64,000 nt of DNA from Sneathiella limimaris (lineage in GTDB: Bacteria; Pseudomonadota; Alphaproteobacteria; Sneathiellales; Sneathiellaceae). Position 1 is the stretch's first letter; each line of letters begins with the position of its first letter. The position numbers and the translations under genes were made by a program. Below the pieces are notes generated by a model. The model was not told the DNA's origin. It saw only the letters and a list, made by a program, of their open reading frames with translations, and did no database searches. Shown one piece after another: positions 8,588-17,300 of this stretch. The stretch covers positions 744,001 to 808,000 of the forward strand of contig NZ_JABBYJ010000001.1 of NCBI RefSeq assembly GCF_012932565.1, given 5' to 3'.

Positions 8588-8607
8588 CTTTCAGACGCCC
8601 TTAAATT

Positions 8608-8757
8608 TGTAGACACCTTTTTGGCTGATGATGTGGCAAGGAGGTTGCTATGGGCAAAGCCAGTTTCAGTGAAGATTTGAAACGTGACGCGGTCTGTCAG
8701 ATAACGGAGCGCAGATACCCTGTTCCAGAGGCGCCAAAACGTTTAAGTGCCGGTTGA
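8608..8757 (+). pseudogene. 5' remnant of an IS3-family element (inverted repeat plus start of OrfA)
   Basis: TGTAGACACC at 8608-8617 resembles an IS3-family terminal inverted repeat. From ATG 8650 a 35-codon frame reads MGKASFSEDLKRDAVCQITE and continues with RRYPVPEAPKRLSAG, the start of an IS3-type OrfA whose HTH normally continues after EVSKRLGVS. The frame breaks off exactly where sequence resembling the tail of the 6129-6497 antitoxin begins. OrfB is absent. Confidence 0.7.
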
Positions 8758-8790
8758 TGCAGGGGTGTTTGCCTGACAAAGGTTTTGGGA
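8751..8790 (+). repeat. Degraded copy of the 3' end of the solitary antitoxin gene
   Basis: GTTGATGC-GGGGTGTTTGCCT here matches the last codons of the antitoxin gene at about 6474-6496 with a few changes, and similarity continues into the GG(G/T)TTTGGG after its stop. This suggests a second antitoxin copy was largely deleted when the IS3-like element inserted. Confidence 0.5.
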
Positions 8791-8803
8791 GCTTACCCAA
8801 GGA

Positions 8804-9214
8804 TCATGTCTCACATTCTGCGAACAGATGGCGTCGGACAACGATGATGTCGGTTAAGTGGCCTTTCAGCATTACCTCTAAGGCGGACCGTCCGTCAAAA
8901 ACAGTATTGGGCCTCTTGATCCAGTCGTAATCCCGCTCCGGATCGCTGAAGAGACGTCGAAGGCATTTGTGTATCCCGATCAGATTGGACATGCGGATTG
9001 GGGTTTCTGGATCAACAGATCCGTATTGACCTTCCCTCCAGCCCTGGAACTCTGAGATGGAGATGCCGCCCAGTAAAGTCGTCACTTGATCATCGGTGAG
9101 CTTCCAGAGCGCGAGGAGCTTGAGAATGGCCCGCTGCATGGCTTGTGTTTCTGCAAGGGTAAATTCAATCCCCTCTGAAGTGGGCATTCCCGGGTCATGA
9201 TGCAGGTCGGTCAT
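8804..9214 (-). CDS. MbcA/ParS-type antitoxin-like protein
   Basis: 136 residues. Residues about 20-75 form a helical HTH-like region (AILKLLALWKLTDDQVTTLL). The C terminus has the MbcA/ParS toxin-binding features: RMSNLIGIHKCLRRLFSD, WIKRPNTVFDGRSALEVMLK and DIIVVRRHLFAE. Families with this domain inhibit RES toxins. It lies 150 bases downstream of the RES gene on the same strand, so it may be a second antitoxin of that locus or a relic of a neighbouring pair. Confidence 0.75.
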   Translation of the reverse strand: MTDLHHDPGMPTSEGIEFTLAETQAMQRAILKLLALWKLTDDQVTTLLGGISISEFQGWREGQYGSVDPETPIRMSNLIGIHKCLRRLFSDPERDYDWIKRPNTVFDGRSALEVMLKGHLTDIIVVRRHLFAECET

Positions 9215-9365
9215 AAACGTCTCCAGTCTTTATCGCTTAAGTATAAAGTGATGCATTTCTGAGATCAATGAAGCTCTTATGAAGTGTTTGCAGTGCGTCG
9301 CAATATTTATGGGGGTCAGTCATCGATTGACGGGGATACAAGATTAGCTTTGTGACGGAGTGAGC

Positions 9366-10115
9366 TCAAGCTGGTTCAGGAAGGTTCCCATCGATCAAAA
9401 ATAGATCCCTTGGAAATTCCAGGAATTGGGTTCGATCCAGCTTGAGGACCACCCGGTTTTGTGTGGCCTCACAATAGCATTTGAGCTTTTGAACAAGCTT
9501 CTTTGAGATTAACCCTGCCGGCTCAAAAATGGCGACGTTCAAACCGGCCTTGGGGCAGCGCGCGGACTGATAGCTAATCCCCTGGATCTCGGCTGCTCTT
9601 AGCTCACTGCCGAGCGCCTGGGTTGGCTGATAGTTGGCTTTGTGCTGCAGGATGTCTGCATAGGCGGTAAAGGGTGCTTTAGTCAGATCGAGGCTGGGGT
9701 CACACTTGAACCGGGCCGAAAAGAGATCATAGCTTGCCCGGATCACCGGATTGGGGAACGCCTCCTCGACACCTTCTAAAAATACGAACCGGTAATAGGC
9801 CAGTTCAGCCGCCGCTGTTTCTTGTAAAAGAGATCCATAGAAGATGGACATCTCATGTCGGGCCCCAAAACGCGATCCCCATTTTAAGGGAGGATATCTG
9901 AATGGGGTGGCCAGTAAGTAATCATCTGGCGCCGTTTCTGGATAGGAAGGTTTGGTCGCGTCCAGCAACTCTTCAAGCCGCATTTGTTCATCGAGTGTAT
10001 CAACCAGCTCCATGGTGGCGATCTCTGACTGGTCCTCAACAACGCGCCAGAGGAGACCCTTGAGGGTCTCGGGTTGAGCCTGGCTCAGAACATCCTTCCA
10101 CTCAAATTTTCCCAC
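9366..10115 (-). CDS. RES-domain toxin (NAD+ phosphorylase/glycohydrolase family)
   Basis: 249 residues. The RES-domain landmarks are FRYPPLKWGSRFGARHEMSI (the R...R...Y/E region around residues 72-95), FYGSLLQETAAAELAYYRF, and a later IQGISYQSAR ... GLNVAIFEP segment where the conserved Ser and Arg-Glu pocket lies. RES toxins such as MbcT and the ParT/RES group deplete NAD+ and halt growth. The start overlaps the end of the upstream antitoxin by 14 bases, giving the usual antitoxin-then-toxin operon. It is longer than minimal RES toxins because of an N-terminal extension of about 50 residues. Confidence 0.85.
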   Translation of the reverse strand: MGKFEWKDVLSQAQPETLKGLLWRVVEDQSEIATMELVDTLDEQMRLEELLDATKPSYPETAPDDYLLATPFRYPPLKWGSRFGARHEMSIFYGSLLQETAAAELAYYRFVFLEGVEEAFPNPVIRASYDLFSARFKCDPSLDLTKAPFTAYADILQHKANYQPTQALGSELRAAEIQGISYQSARCPKAGLNVAIFEPAGLISKKLVQKLKCYCEATQNRVVLKLDRTQFLEFPRDLFLIDGNLPEPA

Positions 10116-10461
10116 GCATGCCGTCCAGGTAAACGAGGACGCTATTCAGTCCCTGCACGGACTTCACAAGCTCTCTTGGAACACCGTTCAGATGTTTATT
10201 ACGTGTTCCAAACCAGTGCTTCATGTTTTTCGGATCCCCACCGACCAGCGTGTGCAGGGCGCGATAGCAGCGGACAAAGAGAAGGGCCAGCTCCCCAGCC
10301 TTTGTCGCAGGGTCAATACCGCGATTGATGGCTGTCCGATCCCGTCCTATGATCTTGGCCAGCTCCTCAAGTGGGATCCCAAGATTGGAGGCGGCATTCT
10401 TGGCGGCTTTGGCCAGGATGGCTTTATCATTCACGTCTACGGTCTGCTGCTGTCGTGTCAT
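10102..10461 (-). CDS. Xre/MbcA/ParS-type antitoxin of the RES toxin
   Basis: About 119 residues from ATG 10459-10461 (MTRQQQTVDVNDKAILAKAA). An in-frame start at 10512 would add 17 residues but overlap the likely promoter. The HTH lies near residues 25-55 (LGIPLEELAKIIGRDRTAIN). The C-terminal toxin-binding half is visible as ALLFVRCYRALHTLVGGD, MKHWFGTRNKHLNGVPRELV and GLNSVLVYLDGMRG. It overlaps the RES gene by 14 bases, so the two are translationally linked. The HTH should repress the operon through sites upstream. Confidence 0.85.
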   Translation of the reverse strand: MTRQQQTVDVNDKAILAKAAKNAASNLGIPLEELAKIIGRDRTAINRGIDPATKAGELALLFVRCYRALHTLVGGDPKNMKHWFGTRNKHLNGVPRELVKSVQGLNSVLVYLDGMRGKI

Positions 10462-10485
10462 AACGCTGCTCTCACATAAAAAAGA

Positions 10486-10498
10486 TGTAATAGCTACA
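10486..10498. promoter_or_regulatory. Short palindrome upstream of the antitoxin-RES operon
   Basis: TGTAATAGCTACA has perfect TGTA/TACA ends, and a related TTGTAATTG lies about 25 bases further upstream. Its place just ahead of the antitoxin start suggests an autoregulatory operator. Confidence 0.35.
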
Positions 10499-10642
10499 AT
10501 ATTATCAGCCATGTTGTAATTGCGTCATTATATTTAGAGCATGTACCCGTTTCCGTCAAGGATTGGAGTTCTTCGGACATGGTGGGTAGACAGGCTGCTC
10601 TTCAAAAATTATCTATTTTGATTATTTGATTTTGGTCTAATC

Positions 10643-10690
10643 AAGCTCATAGACTGAAGACTGCAGGTTCAAAACCTGCCCCCGCAACCA
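10643..10690 (+). repeat. 3' fragment of an initiator tRNA (tRNA-fMet): relic attachment site
   Basis: The segment ending GCAGGTTCAAAACCTGCC, CCCGCAACCA reproduces the T arm, 3' acceptor strand and CCA of alphaproteobacterial tRNA-fMet. The preceding CTCATA matches the CAT anticodon loop. Several bases of the anticodon stem differ and the whole 5' half is missing, so it is not a functional tRNA. It is best read as the displaced 3' end left by an element that used tRNA-fMet as its integration site. Confidence 0.7.
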
Positions 10691-10700
10691 AATAAAAAAA

Positions 10701-10727
10701 AGGTCATCCAAATGGATGGCCTTTTTT
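10701..10727. terminator. Intrinsic terminator after the tRNA-fMet fragment
   Basis: GGTCATCC (10701-10708) pairs with GGATGGCC (10713-10720) using two G-T pairs around an AAAT loop. TTTTTTATT follows and A7 precedes, so it could work in both directions. It is probably the native terminator once linked to the tRNA-fMet gene. Confidence 0.75.
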
Positions 10728-11021
10728 ATTGGGTGGGTGGGAGACGGAATTGGAGCTTAAGGATAGCTCAATAAAACCTTTCCGAGGCTCGCTTGAGCCA
10801 GACTAACCTGCATCAGTGTTCCCCAACGGCAAAGGTGTATCGTGGCTCTTCTAATTGACGTTTCGGTCGGCCAGTAGCTGTCTAGTAATTCGCTTGTATA
10901 CTGTAAATCTTCTGAGGTTATAACGGATAAAAAAGAAATCCCTGTCTCTCATTGTTTATCTCTTGAAATACCTGTGGCCAATCAACTTAATTAACTTCTT
11001 AAACCGCTGGAGATCAAAATT
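10728..11021. other. Gene-free region before the stress cluster
   Basis: About 290 bases with no supportable gene. It presumably contains the promoter of the DUF3309 gene near its right end. Confidence 0.4.
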
Positions 11022-11186
11022 ATGCCACTTGGTACAATCCTGCTCATCGTACTAATCATTTTTCTACTTGGTGGGTTTAGTGGCCGTTTCGGCGGCTATG
11101 GCTATGGTTATGGACACGGAAGTATAGGTGTTCTGAGCACCCTGCTGGTTATTGTTGTCGTCTTAATGGTTCTGGGAATAGTCTGA
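11022..11186 (+). CDS. DUF3309 family small membrane protein
   Basis: 54 residues starting MPLGTILLIVLIIFLLGGFS. There are two hydrophobic helices (about 3-18 and 35-54) separated by a Gly/Tyr-rich loop (GRFGGYGYGYGHG), the hallmark of the DUF3309 family. These tiny inner-membrane proteins are common in alpha- and betaproteobacteria next to stress genes, as here; their function is unknown. Here it begins a run of plus-strand small stress or envelope genes that continues to 13011. Confidence 0.88.
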   Translation: MPLGTILLIVLIIFLLGGFSGRFGGYGYGYGHGSIGVLSTLLVIVVVLMVLGIV

Positions 11187-11363
11187 CGCAGTCCGTTCTG
11201 AGGGCATATCTGACCATTCCACACGTTGCATACAGAAACCTCAAGTGTATCAGTAATAGACTGCTCTCGATAAGTAAGTTGCCACAAAACCTGTCAATCT
11301 AGGTAAAATCGAGAGGCATTCTTTCCCTGTCCTCATGTCTTTAAACCTTAAAGGGGTCCGATA

Positions 11364-11600
11364 ATGAAGGATAACAAGGATATTTCCGGAATAGCAGCAC
11401 TTTCGATCTGCGAGTCGCTTTTGCTGGCACTGAACGATCACAAACTTCTTTCAGAGCATGAAATCATAGGCGTGCTAAAAGACGCTGCCAGTGCTCATGA
11501 AGGAACTGCCGGTAAGGCCTTTGATGCAAATACACATCAAGCCGTCGCCGCCCTGATCAATCAGATCATCGCAGGGGGCAATTCAATTCGGCATCCTTAA
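11364..11600 (+). CDS. Small cytoplasmic hypothetical protein
   Basis: 78 residues, acidic and helical, with no membrane segment. The segment AALSICESLLLALNDHKLLS followed by EHEIIGVLKDAASAHEG has a pattern I recognise from short alphaproteobacterial proteins found next to DUF883 and similar stress genes, but no function is known. It lies 16-28 bases upstream of the DUF883 gene and is probably cotranscribed with it. Confidence 0.75.
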   Translation: MKDNKDISGIAALSICESLLLALNDHKLLSEHEIIGVLKDAASAHEGTAGKAFDANTHQAVAALINQIIAGGNSIRHP

Positions 11601-11628
11601 GGGTTCCGCCATCATAATGGAGCATAAA

Positions 11629-11895
11629 ATGAATAAATCTAACGGCTTAAACCCAGAAATGGACGAACTAAAAGAAGATCTCGCCTCTTTGCGAAAACAT
11701 GTCTCTGACATGATGGATGCTATGAAAACGAACGGCGCAGAAAGCGCACGCGAGAAACTGGATTCCTTCAAGAGTTATGGGCGAAAAGGGATTGATCAGA
11801 TCGAAGGTCAGGTGAAAGAACATCCCGGTTCCAGTATCGCGATTGCGTTTGCCGTTGGTTTTCTGGCCAGTTTGCTGCTGCGGCGGAGAAGCTAG
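11629..11895 (+). CDS. DUF883 (ElaB/YqjD-type) membrane-anchored protein
   Basis: 88 residues from ATG 11629, preceded by GGAG at good spacing; ATG 11617 is an alternative. Residues 1-65 form a long amphipathic, coiled-coil-prone helix (MDELKEDLASLRKHVSDMMD). The C terminus is one transmembrane helix (IAIAFAVGFLASLLLRRRS) ending in RRRS. This matches ElaB/YqjD proteins, which anchor at the inner membrane and bind ribosomes in stationary phase. The next gene encodes a YqjE-like holin-fold protein, the same order as E. coli yqjD-yqjE. Confidence 0.88.
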   Translation: MNKSNGLNPEMDELKEDLASLRKHVSDMMDAMKTNGAESAREKLDSFKSYGRKGIDQIEGQVKEHPGSSIAIAFAVGFLASLLLRRRS

Positions 11896-11898
11896 GCC

Positions 11899-12330
11899 TT
11901 GACCGCGCTTTTGCAGATTTTGCAAATAGCACTAGTTGAGTACTCGGCTCATAAGAAAACGAATATTGTTCAGCGAAGTGTAATCGGAGGCACGGCCCTA
12001 GCGCTCGCTTCTATGATGGTCTTTCTGAGTCTGCTGTTTCTGGCTTTGGGATTCTTTTCCTGGATGCTTTTGTACACGATAATACCACTGGCGGCCCTAG
12101 CCACTGCCGGGGCGACCCTGCTGTTATTGCTCATCGCTGCACTACTTGTCTATTTGCTGCACAAATTACAGGCCAAAGAGGCCCAACGCGAAGCACCGGA
12201 CCCAGAAAAACTAGCCGCCATGGTCGCGTTTGTCACGGCGGAGCTGGAGGCTTCTGTGGGTGATAATCCAAAAACGGCGCTGCTGGTTGCGGCATTAACG
12301 GGTCTGCTCGCCGGACAATATCTCAAATAG
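11899..12330 (+). CDS. Phage-holin-family / YqjE-like inner-membrane protein
   Basis: 143 residues starting at a TTG four bases after the DUF883 stop, so translation is probably coupled. Two long hydrophobic helices (about residues 30-55 and 62-88) form a hairpin, followed by a cytoplasmic charged tail and a weaker hydrophobic C terminus (LLVAALTGLLAGQYL). This is the layout of the Actinobacteriophage holin/DUF1469 (YqjE) family, which in chromosomes is a stress-linked membrane protein, not a lysis protein. Function unproven. Confidence 0.8.
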   Translation: MTALLQILQIALVEYSAHKKTNIVQRSVIGGTALALASMMVFLSLLFLALGFFSWMLLYTIIPLAALATAGATLLLLLIAALLVYLLHKLQAKEAQREAPDPEKLAAMVAFVTAELEASVGDNPKTALLVAALTGLLAGQYLK

Positions 12331-12456
12331 TTTTTGAACCGACTAGATTAATTCACGCGACTTGATTGAGGTTAGTCGATCCAGCCCGAAACAAGAGTAG
12401 TTTGCCATCACTCAGATTAATTTTAATCTGCAGAGTCCCCCCCACAGGAGTTAATC

Positions 12457-13011
12457 ATGAAATCATTGCACAGAATACTCAATCTTGTTGTTATCCTGAT
12501 GATGATGCTGGCTGTCTCGGGTCCCTCCGTGGCTGCCACAGCTGAAAATTTGAAAGCGGATGCTGAGCAGGCAAGCAATCAGCTGGAACGAACGAGCCCT
12601 GTTGCGGCCCATCTGGCGAAAAATGCCAAAGCGACCCTCATTTTCCCTAATGTTGTTAAAGCCGGTCTAGTTTTTGGCGGTGCTTATGGCGAAGGCTTGA
12701 TGATGAAAGGCGGTCTGGTGGACGGCTATTACAACACAGTTACCGGCTCTTGGGGCTTTCAGGTTGGCGCTCAGACTTACGGTTATATTGTCTATCTGAT
12801 GAGCGATAAAGCCATCAAATATGTGGCTGAGAGCAAAGGCTGGGAACTGGGTGTCGGACCAACGGTCGTGGTGATCGACGCTGGGGCGGCAAAAAACCTG
12901 TCAACATCAAGCCTGAAAGAGGATGCCTACGCCTTCATATTTGATCAGAAAGGTCTGATGGCAGGTATCAGTATTGAAGGAACAAAAATCTCTTTGATCG
13001 CAAAACCGTAA
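12457..13011 (+). CDS. Secreted lipid-binding SYLF-domain protein
   Basis: 184 residues with a signal peptide (hydrophobic core LVVILMMMLAVSG, likely cleavage near VAATA). The mature part shows the SYLF/Ysc84 pattern: AHLAKNAKATLIFPNVVKAG, LVFGGAYGEGLMM, WGFQVGAQTYGYIVYLMSDK and AYAFIFDQKGLMAGISIEG. The domain binds lipids, and bacterial members are periplasmic or outer-surface proteins induced in stress or biofilm. It has a good AGGAG before ATG 12457. It closes the stress gene run. Confidence 0.9.
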   Translation: MKSLHRILNLVVILMMMLAVSGPSVAATAENLKADAEQASNQLERTSPVAAHLAKNAKATLIFPNVVKAGLVFGGAYGEGLMMKGGLVDGYYNTVTGSWGFQVGAQTYGYIVYLMSDKAIKYVAESKGWELGVGPTVVVIDAGAAKNLSTSSLKEDAYAFIFDQKGLMAGISIEGTKISLIAKP

Positions 13012-13375
13012 TCCTGTTCAGGTCATTCGATGTGTCTGGTATCAAATTCCTTTTGGGACACAGTAGTGTCCCTTTTAGCCCTCCAAAACTTCCGGCGCGC
13101 GGGCCAAAAACCCGCGCCCGATAACTAAGAGATCTTTACCCTGCGGCTACAAAGGAGTGAAAGCTCTTTTCAGTGGCCGAGACAAGTTCTGTAAACTCGA
13201 AATGAGCAACAGTGCATAAACTGTGACCCTAGTCTCCTCAATCGGAAAATATTAGTCTGTACGTTTTCGATTTCCGACAAAATGATATCGCTGCGCTCAA
13301 AAAGCTTAGTATTGAAGGTTCTCACCTGTACTGACGGATTTCGCGCCGATAGAACCCCGTTCTTCTTTCTAGCTT
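13012..13375. other. Gene-free region with a GC-rich hairpin
   Basis: A GC-rich inverted repeat at about 13093-13120 (GGCGCGCGGG against CCCGCGCC) can fold into a stem with an AAAAA loop and may end transcription from the SYLF gene, though no T-run follows. The rest shows no supportable gene. Confidence 0.4.
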
Positions 13376-14032
13376 TCACTGAAGTAAGGGACCTTCCTGA
13401 TCAAGATAGGAGGGATCAAATTCTGCAAACTCGGCCAAGCGATCATAATTGTCGAATGTGACATGACTGTTCCTAAACGTCACCATGCCATCCTCACGCA
13501 ATTGCCTTAGGACGCGGTTGACATGGACTGCACTCAATCCCATTGCATCTGCGAGATGGAACTGGGTCAGTGGACAATCATAGCCAACTTTGCTGCCTAG
13601 CCCGACTAACGTCAGTCTTGCCCCCAGTTCGAGGAGAAAATGGGCAACGCGTTCTGTCGCACCGCGGCGTCCAATGTCCACCAGATGTTCAACCACCATC
13701 GCTTCTTCTCTAGATGCCGACCAAAAGGTTGCGATCGCGATGCGAGGATATTTTTTAAATGTATCCATAAGATCAGAGACAATGATTTCGGAAACTTTGA
13801 CCGTTGTAACTGTTTCTATCCCGTGGTCACATATGTTGAAAAGCACGTTACGTAATCCTAGTAAATCTCCGGGGACTTGGAAATCAATAATTTGGCGTGA
13901 TCCATCGGGTTGGAGTTTGTAAGAGCAAACCCAACCTGAATGCACAATATAAAGGATTTGGTCCGACTGCCCTTGAAATACGAGGTTTTTCCCTGAGGCA
14001 AACTTTCTCGAATGATTTTGCAGCCTATCCAA
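13376..14032 (-). CDS. Crp/Fnr-family transcriptional regulator
   Basis: At least 218 residues. The cyclic-nucleotide-binding fold (FQGQSDQILYIVHSGWVCSY, PGDLLGLRNVLF) is followed by a winged HTH (LTQFHLADAMGLSAVHVNRV). There are no iron-sulfur cysteines of the FNR type. The listed start is a TTG. Homology clearly continues upstream in frame (LLRKLSAFVTLSESERLAL) to about 14095, yet no ATG, GTG or TTG is found there; ATT at 14093-14095 is the best candidate, so the 5' end is uncertain. It diverges from the hybrid kinase gene and may regulate it. Confidence 0.88.
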   Translation of the reverse strand: MDRLQNHSRKFASGKNLVFQGQSDQILYIVHSGWVCSYKLQPDGSRQIIDFQVPGDLLGLRNVLFNICDHGIETVTTVKVSEIIVSDLMDTFKKYPRIAIATFWSASREEAMVVEHLVDIGRRGATERVAHFLLELGARLTLVGLGSKVGYDCPLTQFHLADAMGLSAVHVNRVLRQLREDGMVTFRNSHVTFDNYDRLAEFAEFDPSYLDQEGPLLQ

Positions 14033-14212
14033 GGCTAATCGTTCACTCTCTGAAAGGGTTACGAATGCAGATAGTTTTCGTAGTAAAGGTGTAATTTTGA
14101 TAGTTGCCTCTATTCTGCCCCTAAGTCGGTGAGACGCATCAAAAAATCTACACTGATTTGGGTTAGTTCATCAAATTGTAAATTATGCTAGCTGATTAGG
14201 ATTGTAGGGGAA

Positions 14213-14229
14213 TGTTCCTGTCAGGAACA
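14213..14229. promoter_or_regulatory. 17-bp perfect palindrome between Crp/Fnr and hybrid kinase genes
   Basis: TGTTCCTG-T-CAGGAACA is perfectly symmetrical and lies between two divergent genes, about 100 bases before the kinase start. This is typical of a dimeric regulator operator. The adjacent Crp/Fnr protein is the obvious candidate binder, but this is not shown by the sequence. Confidence 0.5.
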
Positions 14230-14329
14230 AGAACGAAATCTTTTTTTGAAACCGGTCAGAAACAATGGCCCCCTACCTGTTTCCTTGAAAAATAGGAAAA
14301 ATTACCCCTAATTTAATAAGGTAGATCGA

Positions 14330-17300
14330 ATGGTAATGAAATCTCAGGCTTCAAAAAAAGGCTCCTTACCTCGATCAAAAAGGACCAAGGAGATTGATCA
14401 ACTTACAACAGGCTTGCAGGTTAAAGGCAATAGTTTTTTCGATACTGTGGATGAGTGTGATTTTCTAGCACGAGAGATTATTCCTGAAATTTTCACAACA
14501 GCAGGGTCCGGGCGGACAGTGCGTATCTGGAGTGTTGGTTGCGGCACAGGTCAGGAAGCCTATTCTTTGGCAATGTTGTTCCAGGAAGAGCTTGAGGCAT
14601 CGGGTTCTAATATTAAGTTTGAGATTTTTGCATCTGATATTGATCCTGACGTAATAGCTCAGGCCCACGATGGTTTTTATTCAGAAACAATTCAGTCCGA
14701 GTTAACACCAGCCCGGCTCGTCCGCTTTTTTGACAGAGTAGAGAATGGTTACCATGTTAAAAAAGACTTGCGCCGTTTGGTGGAATTTAGAGTGCAAGAC
14801 ATTTTGATAGATACCCCCTCGTCTCGGTTTGACTTCATTTCTTGTCGGCATCTTCTAGAGTATTTAGACCCAGAAATCTCAGAAAAGGTTGTTTCGGTTT
14901 TCCATGCCTCACTTTATATGAATGGTATGTTGTTGCTGGGAGGGTCGGAGCGTATCGCAGACACGGAAAAACGGTTTTCATTGATATCCGAACCACATAG
15001 GCTTTATCGGCATGCGGTACAAAGGCATCATGGAAAAGCGGGATTGCAAGTTGAAGATAAACTCAATTTTAAACCTGATGAGCCTCTGAAACGGGTGGTA
15101 CAGACTTCTCCGCAATCCGATTGTGTATTTCTTTGCCAGCAGCTTATTCTCGAAAAGTATGCTTCTGCAGTGGTTTTAATTAATCAAAAAAATGAATGTT
15201 TATATTCAATAGGATCTACAGATCACTATCTGCAGATGAAATTGAGAAATCAAAAGCAAGATTTATTAACAATGGTCCGACCAAACATACGTTCAAAGCT
15301 TCAGGCGGCAATTTCTCAAGCTATAGCGGAAAATAACCTAGTTGTTTTGGATGGCGATCTGTCAGAGCGGGGGGCACGTTTCAATATTATTGTAGAGCCG
15401 GTCAAGTATAGTTCTAACGACCTGTTGTTGATATGTTTTAAAGACCGATTTGATAGCAAGTTGATGACTTTAAGAACGATTAAGTCAGATGAAACAGGGT
15501 GTGCGATTGAGCTTGAAGGGGAGCAAAAAGGAAAGGATGTTGAACTCAAGGGTGCCGTACCCAATGTCGAATTTTCTGACATCGAGAAATTCTCAACTGA
15601 TCAGATAATTAAACCTGCAAATAAAGAGATACTGACGTTTAAAAAGGTATCTACAACTAGTAAAGAGCTTATGGCGTTAGTTAGTCAGCTTCAGGAGGAT
15701 TTTGAGCAGCAGTTAGTTAATTACAACGTATTGCAAAATGTTCTTATCAGCACGGACATTGCAACGCTCTTTCTTGATGCTGACTTTAAAATTCGCTTGT
15801 TCACCCCTAGTGTGAGATCACTCTTTAATCTGATCGACAGCGATATTGGGCGACCAATTGTCGATTTCAAGTTTACGATCCCAATTGATGTTTTACTAGC
15901 TGATGCACAAACTGTTTTGCAAGGCGGGGCCTCTGTTGAACGGGAAGTTACTACAGAAATGGGTAGATGGTTTCACACTCATGTATCTCTCTGCAGTATT
16001 CACGGAAACGTATCGGCAGGGATTGTTATTACTTTTGTCGATATTACAAAACGCAAACACCATACAATGGAACTGGAGGCTGCTAAATCTCGAGCGGAAC
16101 TGGCGTCTACGGCAAAATCACGCTTTCTCTCTGCTGCCAGCCACGATCTTCGTCAACCTTTGCAGACGCTTGCATTGTTGCTAGGGATTTTTGCCAAAAC
16201 TGTTAAAGGTTCATCTACAAAGAAATTGATTGATCGGATGGAGGAAACGCTAGGTGCGACGTCCGGTATGTTGAATGCTTTTTTGGACATTAATCAAATT
16301 GATGTGGGTACTGTCAAAATAGAGAAAACTGACTTTCCGCTCTCCGAAATGCTTGAGCGTTTGAGTCGCGAATTTGAGTATCATGCTCAGGCTTGTGGTT
16401 TAGCGTTTCACTCTGTTTCTACTCCACTGCATGTCCATAGTGATCAGCGGCTTTTGGAGCAGATGATCCGTAACCTGCTTGGGAATGCCATAAAATACAC
16501 TAAAACAGGAAAGATTTTAATTGGATGTAGGCGCCGCGGAGATTTGCTTAGCATTCAGGTTTGGGATACGGGGGTTGGTATTGCTGAGGGGGAATATAAA
16601 GCCATTTTTGAAGAGTACACGCAAATTGGTAATGAGACTCAGGATCGTAAGCTAGGGTTAGGTCTTGGCCTATCCATTGTACAACAGCTTGGATATTTAT
16701 TAGGGCATGCTTTACATGTCAGGTCCCTCCCCACAAAGGGTTCTGTGTTCTCAATCAATGTCCAGCTCGCAGCAGAGGCACCAAAATTGACTCGGACAAT
16801 ACATGGTCCGAATAAAGGCCGAGGACGGAAAGACAGCGATGGTCGGATAAAAAAAATTCTAATAGCCGAAGACGATCCTGATATCTTTGATCTATTGAAT
16901 CTTCTTCTGAGTACGGAAGGGTATAAAACGATAACTGCACATGATGGAGTTTTGGATGCAACAATTCCAGTGAGAGGGAACGATCAACCGGATCTGATTA
17001 TGGCCGATTTTAATTTATCAGAAGGTGTAAACGGATTGGGTCTTATAGAGAAGGTTAGGGAGAGATTTAGCGAAAATATTCCTGCTATTATTTTAACAGG
17101 TGATATATCAACCTCCACCCTGAGTTTAATCGCGAAACACGACTGCGTAAAACTGGATAAACCGGTAAACTCAGATGAGCTATTGCAATCCATTCGGAAA
17201 TTACTTGTTGGTCGAAGTTCAGCAAAGAAGTTTCGACATAAATTGGTGCCCCTAAAACCCGACTTGCCGTTCGTTTTTATGGTGGATGATGATATAAATA

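Noticed and set aside
11899-12330. Prophage lysis (holin) gene
   Set aside because: It pairs with a DUF883 gene as in yqjD-yqjE and has no lysin, spanin or structural phage genes around it.
14213-14229. EcfG general-stress promoter (GGAAC in the palindrome)
   Set aside because: No suitable CGTT-like -10 element lies 16-17 bases downstream on either strand.
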